Source: Himantopus leucocephalus
Taxonomy: Eukaryota; Chordata; Aves; Charadriiformes; Recurvirostridae
Length of the DNA: 64,000 bases
Reading direction: 5' to 3'
Assembly (NCBI GenBank): GCA_003993805.1
Contig: RSEF01000021.1
Coordinates: 6,116,550 to 6,180,549, forward strand
Shown here: in pieces, positions 46,632-57,229 of the stretch
How positions within the stretch are numbered: the first letter of the stretch is position 1
Layout: each line of letters starts with the position of its first letter
Translations under genes and position numbers: made by a program
The notes under the pieces: model-generated
The model's input: only the letters and a program-made list of their open reading frames with translations
Database searches by the model: none
Told to the model about the DNA's origin: nothing

Positions 46632-46874
46632 CGGGAACGAGGACCCTGCAGCCCAAGTCCAAGCTCAGGGAAGTTCTGGGATCAAGGACTGGACTTCTCC
46701 CCTTCCCGCACCAGCTCTGTGCAATGAAGGCGCCTGCATTTCACTAACGTAGGAGGTAAAAAGCGTTACAGCAGGCTGGTGAGTCTCCGTGACAGGGAAC
46801 CCCGAGAGCTCCCTCCTCGGGGCTCCTCTGCGGAGCTGGGCTGCCCTGCCACTCAGAGCACCCCTCGGCAGGCC
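46632..46874. other. Unique DNA, nothing recognised
   Basis: No repeat or motif cluster recognised. Confidence 0.35.
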
Positions 46875-47075
46875 GCCTCGCCAGTGATTGACTGGGGAAA
46901 GTTGCTATGACGACCCTGGTTTGAAAAAACCCTCAGTAGTTGCCAACTATTTGTGTTGTTGTTTTACAACTGTGGCCAGTGTCACATGAGCGGGAGCCGG
47001 CTGGGGGCCTGGGGACACAAAAGCGAATGGCTTTTTAATGGAGTGTCCTGCCAGCGCTTGAAGACTCAATAAAGA
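46875..47075. promoter_or_regulatory. Candidate CNE with X-box-like site
   Basis: GTTGCTATGACGAC at 46901-46914 resembles the RFX X-box (GTTGCCATGGCAAC) with three differences. AGTTGCCAAC and ACAACTGTGGCC follow, the latter overlapping a RUNX-like TGTGGC. It sits about 270 bp from the NFI-like array and directly upstream of a CpG-rich block. Confidence 0.45.
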
Positions 47076-47084
47076 GGAGCTGGT

Positions 47085-47320
47085 GAGACCCCTCCGTGCG
47101 GAAGGCCCCGCGCACGGGGCCAGGGCCTCTTTGTAGAGCCGCGGCCGGGGTGGGAAAGTTTGGAGGAATCAGAAGAAAAGCCTCCCCCCGCAGCCCGGGC
47201 TCAAAGTGCTGTCTCCCCGGGGGACGGATCCGTCCCCAGCTGGCCCTGGCTGTTTCAATGAAGCTCGCTCCGGGCACTTTCCTACGTCTTGCCCAGGGCC
47301 GGTGCTGCCCAGCAGAGCGG
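47085..47320. promoter_or_regulatory. CpG-rich block with an 18 bp perfect palindrome
   Basis: About 17 CpGs were counted by eye in 47090-47300, dense for this window. A perfect 18 bp palindrome GGGGACGGATCCGTCCCC lies at 47220-47237. It could be a CpG-island-like regulatory element or the start of an unseen noncoding transcript. No coding exon is supported. Confidence 0.4.
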
Positions 47321-48660
47321 GATGGCAGAGCCTGGGGAAGATGTAGGAAGGTGCAGGAGGGGACACAAAGGGTTTTCCTGGGAGCTGGAGCTGCTTCGGA
47401 GCAGGAGGAAGACAGCTCAAAGAGCTGGAAGGGAGAAAATGGAGAAGAAGGAGGGGGAGATCCCCACAGCTCCCAGGAGCTGTCCCTGCTGACAGCCGGA
47501 CCCTGACCGCGGCTGCGCCGATGCCAGAAGATTATAAGGGCCCCCCAAGCCAGCAGGTCTGAGCTTTGGAGCAGATGCCCCTCTCAATGGGAAGAGCCCC
47601 AGGAGCAGTTTTGGGGTTCAAGCTGGCAGCACGAACAGGCGGCAGCAAAGACCAAAGACCAGTTCAGTAGCAAAGAGCACCAGGGCACTTTGGGGCGCAG
47701 AAACTCCTTCTGCACTGGAAAGCAAGGGGAAGAACAGGCCAGGGGCACGGGGAAGAGTGTGGGGCTGAAAGGGCACTCTTCCCAACCCTCTGCGATTCTC
47801 ACAGACTTCTCCAACTCCAGGGCCTTTTCTTACAGAAGCTATAATTATATTACAGAGTTCCTGTGTAAGCTACTGAGCTTTATTAATTAATCCTGCTTGG
47901 TCTCACCCCAGCCAGGGCCCTGGCCTCGTGCAGAGATGTGGAATTTTCCAGGAAAACTTGAAAATCGTCATCAAGGAGAAGAAAACATTTGCACTCAGCC
48001 TTTCAAGTGTAAGGTGGAGAAGGGGCTCATTTCTCCGATTCAGCCATGAGGTGGGGAAAGGCAGAGAAAGCACAGTATGGCTCTGGAGTGTCCCTGACCA
48101 GAGCTGTCCTGAATCAGCACAGCATTTTCCTGGAGAAGCCCCTGAACATGGGAAATTTGGCTTGGGGATTTCTAACTGCAGACTTGTATATGTATAAAGA
48201 GAGGTTTAAATATACACACAGCTGTAAACTCCATCTGAGTTCTCAATTAAGCTATCACAAGTCCAGTATTCAACCTGAGGGGCCAGTAGTACAGAGGCGG
48301 GGTGTGGGGGTGTGCCCGATTAGTGTTTGGATGGTCTAAAACAAGCTTATTCCCCAAATGATACTGAAGCAGACATCAAACGAGGCAGAAGTCACCAGGC
48401 AGAGGTGGATGCAGCTGGTACTCTGCCTCTCTTGAAGGGGCTTTGATTAGGGATATGAGAGTCTGTTTGAACCCCAAACTGAGATGAAACCTGGAGAACT
48501 CCATAGATTATAAAATTAAAAATCTTAGCTAATGTCATGGCATATAATGGGGAACTAATGCCCTCAGACTGACGCACCTTTCCCAACTTTTATCAGGCCG
48601 TTACAGAGAAGAACGGAACAGTATTGCCTGCAGCCTGTACATCCCCCCCCCTCCCCCCAC
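47321..48660. other. Unique DNA, nothing recognised
   Basis: A small AT-rich patch at 47830-47895 (ATAATTATATTACAG, TTATTAATTAATCC) might be a short conserved element. The rest shows nothing. Confidence 0.4.
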
Positions 48661-48664
48661 CAGC

Positions 48665-48699
48665 CCAGGTACAAATACATCCCAGGTATTTGTACTTGG
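48665..48699. repeat. Inverted repeat able to form a 14 bp stem
   Basis: Arms 48665-48678 and 48686-48699 pair over 14 positions with one G-U, around a 7-base loop. The inner ten pairs (GTACAAATAC and GTATTTGTAC) are perfect. Too short for a typical microRNA precursor. Confidence 0.6.
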
Positions 48700-49365
48700 A
48701 GAAGGTACCTGCCTGCCTAGAAGCTGGTCTTGGAGGACAGGCACAGACACTCCCCACCCTGCTTCAAGCTACAGCTGCAATCCAAGAGGCCAGAATCTTG
48801 TTACAAGGATCACACACAAAAGTTTGGCTTCAAAAGGCAATAGTAGTTTTTTCTGTGGTGGCCAGGATGAATAAAAGGCTCACCTGATGAAAGTATCATA
48901 CCTCAGAGCTCAGGGAATCACCCTCCTTCCCTCTCTACGCTGAATACTCCCTCTACACCAAAGATTTAGTACCTCACCACACTCTACTCACTGAAGGGTT
49001 CTGAATATCTGTGTAATCATGATTGCATCCTTGTAGAAACACAGTCAAAGGTGCACACCTACACTTTTGCACACATAGCACTGGCAGTTGTGCACACTTT
49101 TTCCTACCTGCTCATGACTCCTATCACTCATGCTGATGAAACTCTACCACTTAAGAAACAGCAGCAAGACAGCAAAACACAAACAAACTCGCCCCAAACG
49201 GAGACGTCCCTCCTTAGCACGCTCTACCCACCCACAGTGGCTGGGATCCTGAGCGTGTCTAGTTCTGTCTCGGCTTAATCTCTTGCTTTAAATTAGGTAA
49301 ACTCACTCCATCCAGGAGCCACTGGCTTCTAGCTTCCATCCTGAAAAAGTAAAGGTGAGTCAGTG
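48700..49365. other. Unique DNA, nothing recognised
   Basis: TGAGTCA near 49355 is a lone AP-1-type word. Confidence 0.35.
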
Positions 49366-49369
49366 ATCA

Positions 49370-49800
49370 AGAAAATAAATAAAAAACAGAGAAAAAGGCA
49401 CTAATTGGTGAGCACCTGCCTGCAAGGAACAGGAAAAATACCCCCCTAAAAAAAAACCTCTAGGAAAACAAAATGCACCGACATCTTTTTATTTTGTTTT
49501 TTTCGGTAATTATACTAAAGATGAAAAACTCATAATAAACATCTCCCAGTCCCCACCTGCTAACAGTAATTATAATAGACTCAACAATAAATGGTAAAGC
49601 AGAGCAGTGCTGCATCTCGGGAATTCTCTAGGGTATGTGGATTAGCTCGGAAAGCCTGAATGATTAAAATACACTAATTAAAATTTTGTGTTCCTTGGTA
49701 ACTCGTCTGCCTGGGCCCCTGGTGTTGGCAAAATGGGAATTAACGTGACAAAAGCAACACAGAGGGTTTTTGTTTTAAATAAAGAAGGGGGGGGAGATCT
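49370..49800. promoter_or_regulatory. Candidate CNE
   Basis: AT-rich island with CACTAATTGGTGAGC, GGTAATTATACTAAAG, AACAGTAATTATAATAGAC, TGATTAAAATACACTAATTAAAATT and GAATTAACGTGAC. One of the richest TAAT clusters in the window. Confidence 0.5.
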
Positions 49801-50009
49801 ATATAAACAAGTTCTCTCTGCGCACACACACACAAATTCAGAGGGACACAAACTCTTAGGGAAGGACTGAGGCGCGTTGCTGGTGTTTAGGATGAAAGCA
49901 GCAGTGAAAGCCTTCCCTCATTGCCTAGTTTCTCCCCAAACCATCAAGGAGGAAGGCTTGGGAGAGAGGAAGGGAGAAGACAGAGAGCGCTGGCTTAAGA
50001 TGAACAGGG
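49801..50009. other. Short CA run then unique DNA
   Basis: A CACACACACACA run lies at 49822-49833. Otherwise nothing recognised. Confidence 0.35.
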
Positions 50010-50480
50010 TCATGTGCGACCAGAAGCCCGGCTCTTTTAAAACAATTAGAGAAATAAACACACCAAGAGGTGGAGAGGCTCGCGCAGGGAAACCCCAGCA
50101 CAGGACACTCTTCCGCTCCATCTCCCTCACGCACATTCCTCCACGGACTCGTCTGCCCTGCTCTTTACCAAAGAAAACAGGACTTTGGGATAACACACCA
50201 GAGCTTCTACCCCACTGCAGATACACAAAAGAAATTGAACACTTTTGGGTTGCCCTTAGCAACCTAATTGCATCAGTACATTGCACACAGGAGCCAAAGT
50301 AACTGAATTTTGATGAAAAGACGGCGGTAATTTACGGCATCACGAAATTAGTTGTCATAGCGACGGGTTAATTACATCTCAAATTAACAATGCAAGTGTG
50401 GTGAAATTAAATATAAATCATATTTTCTGCATAAATTATAGGGGTTGATTAGACCGGGGCTCGGGGAGAGGGAAAGGTTG
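50010..50480. promoter_or_regulatory. Candidate CNE with two RFX X-box-type sites
   Basis: GTTGCCCTTAGCAAC at 50249-50263 matches the X-box form GTTGCC-N3-AGCAAC and is followed by CTAATTGCATC. GTTGTCATAGCGAC at 50351-50364 is an imperfect second site about 100 bp away, followed by GGGTTAATTACATC and AAATTAACAATGC. Further TAAT and TATA-like AT words run to 50460. The site with consensus halves and nearby homeodomain words makes this the strongest regulatory candidate. Binding is inferred. Confidence 0.55.
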
Positions 50481-52488
50481 AGCCGCCATGGGCCTACGCA
50501 GCTTTCTGAGCCGACGAGAGAGTCTCCTGGAAACACCGTGAGGAAGACGGAGTAGGGGGGGAATGAAAAAGTGTCAAAGAAAAAAACGCGCTGCCTTGCT
50601 GCTCATCTTCTGTGGGTTTTCTTTGGCTTTTTAATTGTCATCTGAACTCTCCCTCAGTTTCCCCTCGTGGCTTTTGGAGGAAGCGGGGAGATGAGCCAGG
50701 CCCATGTGCTGCGAGGCGCTGCAGCTCCCCGTCCCACCCCAGCACCGCAGCTCTGAACCAGGGGAAGCCGAGCTGAGCAGCACGTGGGCTGCCTGCCCTC
50801 AGCACCTCCTTGGCCTCTTCATGGGACAAAATGAGGGGCTAGCTCACACCAGAACTGCTTGTGATCTCTGTGCCCAGGACAGTAGCCTCGAGGCCAGCCC
50901 AGCTCCCTTGGTGCAGGTCACCGCATGCCATCTTACACCTCTGGAGTCACACTGCAGCTGTCTGGGCTCTAACACATCCCTAACCTCTAATTTCTTGCCT
51001 GGTTCACAGCAACAGCATGAAATGTGGTCTGCCAAACTGAGGAAATTCATTCTTGGCAGAGTCTCTGGCTGGAGGAGTGGCACAGACCGACCTGACCCAG
51101 GACAGGGAGAGGAAGGCGGTCTCTGACGGGCTCTCACCCGCAGTTTCTGTTCGGAGCACACCCCGAAAAGCAGGTCAAACCAAGTGCTGAAATCAGAGGG
51201 TGAAGGGAGCAGAGAAAGTAAGCGATGCTGCTAAGAAATAACAGCAGGTAAACGAAGGGCATTAGTGCCCAGCTGCAGTTCAGATGTCTCAAAACAGCAC
51301 TCTGCCAAATACATGCAGAGCAAAGCCCTACTCATGCCCGGACACCAGCCCCATGCCCTGCTGGCATGGGACTCCGGCCAGGCAGGAGGCAGCAGCTCTG
51401 CTCTGGAGCAGTGGGATGGGTACGGGGAGAGACTGCAACAAAGCTGGGAGCGGGTCGCCAGCTGCACCACCAAGGAGCTGTGTGGTTGCTCTATTAAACT
51501 CTTGGTGACCCTCGGCGAGCACAGAGCATTGCCACTCACAATGGGACACAGCTAACAACAAACAACTACAGAAAGAGTGTCTAAAAATACCCGGCCCCCG
51601 CCTGCCCTGTGCAGCCTGGCAGCCCCTGGGAGCTGGGTGCTTGCAGGAGCTCCAGCCGCTCCTCCCGAGGCCGGTCTCCTCTCGGCTCACAGAAGATGGT
51701 CACAGCCTGAACCATTCAGTCCACTGGAGGGATGTAAAATGATTTTGCAGTCTGGCTGCCAACCAGCCCTGCCCCAAGCAGGGGATGATGTTAAAGAGCC
51801 AAGCACTGCTCTCCTCTCAGGCCCTGGCTTCTGTTTCCAGGCTGGGTGATGATGGGCACCAGGCAGCTCCGCACAGGGCCCTGGTGCTGTGCCCAGCCAG
51901 CCCCTGCCAGCTGCAGCACGGCGCTGGGGAGGAGAGGGGACGTGGTAAGCGTCCACTGCAGGACGGGGGGTCATATCTGTTGGGAAAGGACACACAGGAG
52001 CCAAACCCTCCAAGCACAGTCCTCTGCTTCCTACCTCTCTGAGCAGAGTGAGGAAAACCTCAAGAGAAAGTCTGCAAAGGGCAGACGGGACATACCTGCA
52101 GCACAGCCAGAAAAGGATCAACGTCAGAAGGAGCCAGGTGAGCTGCCCTCCCAGCTCTGTGCGCCCTCCCACAGCCCTGCAGGGCTGGGCTGCTGGGCTG
52201 CAGTGCCCGGCATAATGGGAAATTCCCATGTTTAACTTCTCAGATATCTACTATCCCTGAAGAAAAAGCATCCAGGAACCTTTCTCACTGTGCCACCCTT
52301 GCAGAACTCAGTGACAAACATCCCAGAGGCTACTCTCAGCCCAAAACCTTACACTGCAGGTTTGTCTTCCCATCCCAGCCCTGCTAACTGTGCCTGTAAC
52401 AATCCTTCTGCCAGCCACAACCAGAAGAGTGACGGGAGGTGCAAGACTCTTTGGGGACTCCCCTAAAATAACAGTTCCCTCCCACTTC
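50481..52488. other. Unique GC-rich DNA, nothing recognised
   Basis: Overlapping open frames on both strands (for example 51687-52229 on -) lack domains. No repeat was recognised. Confidence 0.4.
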
Positions 52489-52529
52489 AAAAATGTTTTT
52501 TACTTAGTTTAAAAATGCTTTTTACTTAG
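52489..52529. repeat. Two-copy tandem duplication, 22 bp period
   Basis: AAAAATGTTTTTTACTTAG at 52489-52507 is repeated at 52511-52529 with one substitution. Confidence 0.75.
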
Positions 52530-52869
52530 CCTGCATCTGCCCAGACTTCTTTACCCTCACACAGGCCAGATGCTCATGGTAAAACATCGCTTTGCCACCT
52601 CGCAGGTACGCTCTCGGTTACCAGCTAGTCACCTCTGCTGCCGTACTGCCTTGCCTCCTGCCCACGCAACTCGCAGGCAGCACTGGCAGCGCTCAGACAA
52701 AATACTGAGATTCTCACAAAATCCTGCCACATTTCATCTGGGCCTGGGCTGCGGAATTTCTCAAGTGGGGGAATTTGGGGGTTGCTTGTTGTTGGTTTTT
52801 TTTTTTTCAGAGGGGAAGGAGGGAGAGCATATGAAAGAAAGGAAGGAAAAAGCCTAAAAGTAAAAAGCC
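52530..52869. other. Unique DNA with a T run then purine tract
   Basis: T run at 52797-52807, then purine-rich DNA to about 52855. Confidence 0.35.
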
Positions 52870-53130
52870 CTCTGGTCCTGGCAGCCGGCGTGATCGATGG
52901 TGGTGGATTTGCATGTACATTTCATTAATTTTTCAGCATGCATTTTATTTATCTATGCGCCATACATCTGCTGAAGTTTATATACTTGATAATATATAAA
53001 TATAGACACACAGCAATCAATACGACATCCGCTTCGCAGAAGCTTCCATTAGCCCCCCGCCCCCCCCTTCCCTTCCTCATTTCCACAACCTGCTGCCTGG
53101 GCACCTTGTGCTGTTCAATCGGTTTCCGAT
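52870..53130. promoter_or_regulatory. Candidate CNE with POU octamer
   Basis: ATTTGCAT, the octamer on the minus strand, lies at 52907-52914. TTTCATTAATTTTTCAGC, CATTTTATTTATC and ACTTGATAATATATAAATATAG follow, then TTCCATTAGCC. Sharp AT-rich island next to a C run at 53055-53069. Confidence 0.5.
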
Positions 53131-53320
53131 TTTCATTAGCGGTGGAGCGCCGGCTCCCCCGTCCCCCAGCCCTCCCTGCACCGATCCCATTCACCTCCAC
53201 GTGGGCCGGGGAACCGCACCCGCGGCCAACAGGCGCCTGCCCCGTTGGGGAGAGCCTCTCCCCGCTCACCCTCCCCTTTCCGTGTCAATAGGCTTCCCAA
53301 GCTGCACGCGCTGGATGCTG
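53131..53320. other. CpG-containing GC-rich DNA
   Basis: Several CpGs (GAGCGCCGGC, GGGCCGGGG, ACCCGCGGCC) beside the 53.0 kb island. Not dense enough to call an island by eye. Confidence 0.3.
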
Positions 53321-54032
53321 GGGCTGCCCAGCACAGACAAAACTGCCTCGACCCTAAAGGACACCTCAGAGCACTCTCAGCCATCCCCTTCCTTCCCACA
53401 GCTGAGTGGGTTTTTCTCTGCCCAAGGGTCCTGCTGAAAGGTGATGGGAGCAGTGGTGGGGACAGAGCAGAGCCCCAGGTGGGTCCCAGACACCCCTGTC
53501 TGCTCTCACGCCATTTTCTCCTTCCCCTCCCCAAGCACAACTAAGCCAAAGCCAAAGCCAAGGTTTGAATGCCAGCACTGGACAACAGGATGGACAAAAC
53601 ACCCTCAGTCCTTTGGCCATCCTGTTTCTCCACCCAAGTTTAACTCCACCATCCCATCGTCTTCACTCTGTTGCATGTGATACTCGTGGGTACACGGGAG
53701 AGAGGGGCAGCATGTCTGGCCAGTTCCGTGGGGGTCTCTCACCACAGAGGACAGCTCTGCTCCCAGAGCCCTCTGAGCCAAACAATGCCCTGGCATGCTT
53801 CTGCTCAGCCGAATTACCTCCTGCAACATGGCCGAGAATCTTATTAAGTGGGCTTTGTAGCCAGGACCAAACCTCAGCTGCTAAGAACAGCTTGGGTCAA
53901 TGTAAACTGCAGCCTGAGTTTCCATTTTTATCTTGGTGGACTGTCTTCTCTCTGCCTTAATTTCTCCTCAATGCCTGGGAATTTTACTTGAACATCCAAT
54001 CTGTCCCCACTGCATCTTTGTCTTGGGAAGAG
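53321..54032. other. Unique DNA, nothing recognised
   Basis: No repeat, exon or motif cluster recognised. Confidence 0.4.
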
Positions 54033-54058
54033 CTCTTCTACACTCCTCTTCTACACTC
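54033..54058. repeat. Perfect 13 bp tandem duplication
   Basis: CTCTTCTACACTC at 54033-54045 is repeated exactly at 54046-54058. Confidence 0.85.
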
Positions 54059-54139
54059 GATTCCTGAGGTTACACACCTTGGGCATGTCACACCCCACTG
54101 AACGTTTCCAGTCCCCCTTTCCATCCCAGTTTTCAACTC

Positions 54140-54450
54140 CACAGAAAGAAGTGTTTCTCATTATTGATTTATCTATCTTCACTACAGTCTTTATCTCAAA
54201 TTAGCTGGTCCATCTGTAGGGTAACTTACAAACATCTGTAGCCTGGAAAAAACACTTGGGAACCACTCAAACTATTTTTTATAATAGCCAGGCAGCACGT
54301 GACGTCAGACAGGAACTGTAGCGTGAAAGTACGCAGTTGTACGGCACCTTGCATCACAGGGAAATACAATTGGGAAATTTACTAAAAAAGAATAACTGTT
54401 CCTATTATTATTATAACTGACTACAAGCAAATCAGTGCAAAGCCTGAGGA
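54140..54450. promoter_or_regulatory. AT-rich DNA with overlapping E-box and CRE
   Basis: CACGTG at 54296-54301 overlaps TGACGTCA at 54300-54307, forming CACGTGACGTCA. These are the palindromic words of USF/MITF/TFE-type bHLH-ZIP and CREB/ATF factors. Two CpGs are retained. AT-rich DNA surrounds it (ATTATTGATTTATCTATC upstream). Function is inferred. Confidence 0.4.
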
Positions 54451-55015
54451 AAGTTATGAATTCTTTTCCCCCTGTTTTAGGATGGGAAAAGAGATCTTTT
54501 TGCAGGAGAGAATATGAGATGGTATGTGAGAGCAGAGCAAAGAATTAAAGCCCAAGTGAGAGATTTCCAGGGGACAGGTCTGAATCCCGACTGCATCTTT
54601 TCTGTCTGACTAAGGAGCCACATCACCTCTTTAAAAACCCACTGGACTTGCGTGTCCCAACCCTTCACTCTCCAAAATCCTCAACCCAGCACTCTGCTCT
54701 CCTCGAGCAGGAGGCCCCTGGCAGACATGGAGATAAAAGCAGAGGGTTTGGCACCAGAGACCCGTAGCTCCCTGGGTGCTGGCACCTGCCCTATTGCTGT
54801 GACGCAGGGACTGCAGCTTCCTCCCCGCAGCCTGTCCTCGGCGCTTGGAGCTGGCCACTGGCACCCAAACCTGAACTTGTCCACCACGAACCCCAAGCAC
54901 CTTTGTCACGTACAGCCTTCCTTGCCAGCTGCATCGCACTCCACATGGAAACACCATTCAGCTGGTGGTCAAGCAGAGGTTTGCAAAGGACAGAAAGAGA
55001 GAGAGAGAGAATAAA
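54451..55015. other. Unique DNA, nothing recognised
   Basis: A forward-MIR-like shred around 54575-54640 ('ctgaatcccgactgcatc') is too weak to call. A short (GA)n lies at 54998-55010. Confidence 0.35.
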
Positions 55016-55260
55016 TAAAAGGATGCCTGCGCCTTTAAAAGAATTTTCATTTATAGGCTCTTCTCCTCTTCCACCATTTCAGTGATCTATATGCAAATAT
55101 GCTAATGAATGCAAATTAAGACACCACTTTTAGTCCCAATTTAATAGAAAGCATTAAAATACCTTTTTTTTTTTTCCCCAAAAACTCCATATGCATGAAG
55201 GAAGGGCTTTTTTAAATTTATTTTATTTATTTTTTAATTTTTTTAACTTTTTGTTAAAGT
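55016..55260. promoter_or_regulatory. Candidate CNE with octamer-type triplet
   Basis: ATGCAAAT at 55091-55098, ATGCTAAT at 55099-55106 and ATGCAAAT at 55109-55116 lie within 26 bp, all in one orientation, with starts 8 and 10 bp apart. The triplet is followed by TAAGAC and CAATTTAATAG. A T run and AT-rich DNA follow. POU-family (OCT/BRN) binding is the obvious reading but is inferred. Confidence 0.55.
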
Positions 55261-55860
55261 CACATCCAGCAGCAAACACACCATCAAAGTGCTGGAGACA
55301 AGGAGGGGAAATCTGACTGACATTTCCAGGTGCCAATTACTAAGATCTTGTTCTTCTTCTGGGAGGACTATGAATTAATTTTTTTTATTTTTTAAAAGGC
55401 GCTATTAAAACTGATGGTACAGCTACCCTGTTCTCACTCATTGTCTCCCCCACACCTCAAAGAGTATGAACCCGGCATGGAACGAAGCCCGTCACATCCA
55501 TAAAGATGTTATCGCGTGTTAGGTTACGCTCACTTTTCTGAGGGACTGGTGTGGAAAAGCACCAGGGAGCGATGCACACATCATCCTGACTCTATGGGAG
55601 GGACAAATCCTGACCGGGGGCTGCGGGAGCTGTAATTAAAGCCTGGTACACAGCAGGGCTGTAATGGTGCGAAAAGCTGACCCTATTGCCATGGGATCTC
55701 CAGGCCTCCTGTTCCCTGAGAAATCTCCAATCCCAGCGTTAGTCTTCTCAGCCTTTTCAAAATATGCTTAGCTTAGTTAAATGAACAAAAACCTCCAAAA
55801 CCCAACAGATGCAATGCTAGATTATGTTAGCAATGCTGTGAAAGTCTACAGGAAAATAAA
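55261..55860. other. Mixed DNA with a small AT-rich core at 55365-55425
   Basis: GACTATGAATTAATTTTTT at 55367-55385 is a short TAAT-rich patch. The rest shows nothing recognised. Confidence 0.35.
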
Positions 55861-56215
55861 CTATGACTCATCTTTTTTAAAATATTTTAAATACAAATCT
55901 TTCCACTCAAGCAGAATCGTGTTTTTTACCAAAATTTTTTGAAATGAAAAATGTAAATGAAGCAACAGTCAAACTTTTCACAAATCCAAAGAAATTCTAC
56001 ATAGTTGTTCATTTACAGAAAGAAATGCCATTTTTTTCTTCAAGTTTTTCATTTGGCCGGTTTCTAAATGAAAAGTTTCTGCACTTACCAACTTTTCACC
56101 TACAACCATCATTCCATTTTATTTTAAAATCTAAGGTTCAAAATTGTGCAAAATCTAAACGGTTGCCTCAATTTCACCCAAAGCAACTTTAAACATATTT
56201 ATACACGTATTTTAA
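55861..56215. repeat. AT-rich DNA, possible old interspersed repeat
   Basis: Recurring 'gaaatgaaaaatg', 'tttttcatttgg', 'aaatgaaaagtttc' and 'aacttttcacc' words look like internal copies of a degenerate unit and resemble 24055-24260. There is no intact ORF or terminal repeat. Confidence 0.35.
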
Positions 56216-57229
56216 TTGAGAAGCAGGAAATTGCTCTTCGCCCAGCCGTACCTGCTGCACGGCCCCTTCCCCCAGCTTTGCACAACTAGTGCCACAAGGC
56301 CTGTTCGGAGAACAAAAGCAGCCAGACTCCACTCTGCTGACTGGGTTTTATCTGTGGTAATTTTACCTCCTCCACAAGGCAGTGGGCCAGACTCTTTTTG
56401 CAGCAACACTAGAGTAAATCAAGATCAAAGCCTCCCCCCAGGATAATGGTACTGTTACTCAGGGATTTACACAGCTTGGGCAAGGATGAGAATCCCATCC
56501 CCGCGCCGAGCGGCAGCCCCTACCCTTCAGCTCCTTGCTGAACGTCCTTCGAACTGCCCGGAGCACAGTATTTTCAAGTGAAAACTGTGTTAACAATGAT
56601 CGATAGACAGAACAAGCAACTGGCTGCATGACACAGTTCTTCCTGGATGAGGCCAGGGAAAATCAACCCGTCCGCTCCAGCTCTCGCTGTGCCAGCCGGG
56701 CGGCTGCTCTACCGACAAGGACCCCGCTGCCAAACACCGCCCGCCATCCCCTTCCACTGCCGTGCCAAGGTGGCAGCTCACGTGGCAGCCCAAGTAAAGC
56801 AGATTTCTTTATCTAACCTGGATGGCAACATGCTAACTGGGGACCCGTTGCCTCCAACAGCTACAGCAAAGCGGCTGACAGTCTGCCTTGCACAAGGCTG
56901 GACGCAGAGACGCCGGACGCGCCATGTGCCAGGGTGCCAGCCCACCTGCGCATCTCGAGGCCTCTGCTCATCTTTGGCGTTTGCCCGCATGTCGTGGGGC
57001 CTCTGGCTGCCCTCTGCAAGGGGCTCATTGATTGAGCACAGGAGCACAGGCCCTACAGCCTCCACCTACCCGTATGATAATATAGCCTCTACGATGGGCG
57101 CTGCTGCTTTGTCCCAGGGACAGTAACTGTCCTGTTTGCTTATAGTTTGCTGCGTGTTTCTCCTCTCCACAAAGCGCACTGTAAGTAACATGAAAGCACA
57201 AAGTGGATAAATAGGCTCCTCTGACATGA
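56216..57229. other. Unique DNA, CpG-containing at 56640-57000
   Basis: GC-richer with scattered CpGs at 56640-57000. The + strand frame at 56647-57126 has no recognisable domain. Confidence 0.4.

Noticed and set aside
51687..52229. 180-codon minus-strand frame
   Set aside because: Overlaps + strand frames, has no domain and no visible splice structure.
54575..54640. Forward MIR fragment
   Set aside because: Only one short phrase matches, below what I would call.
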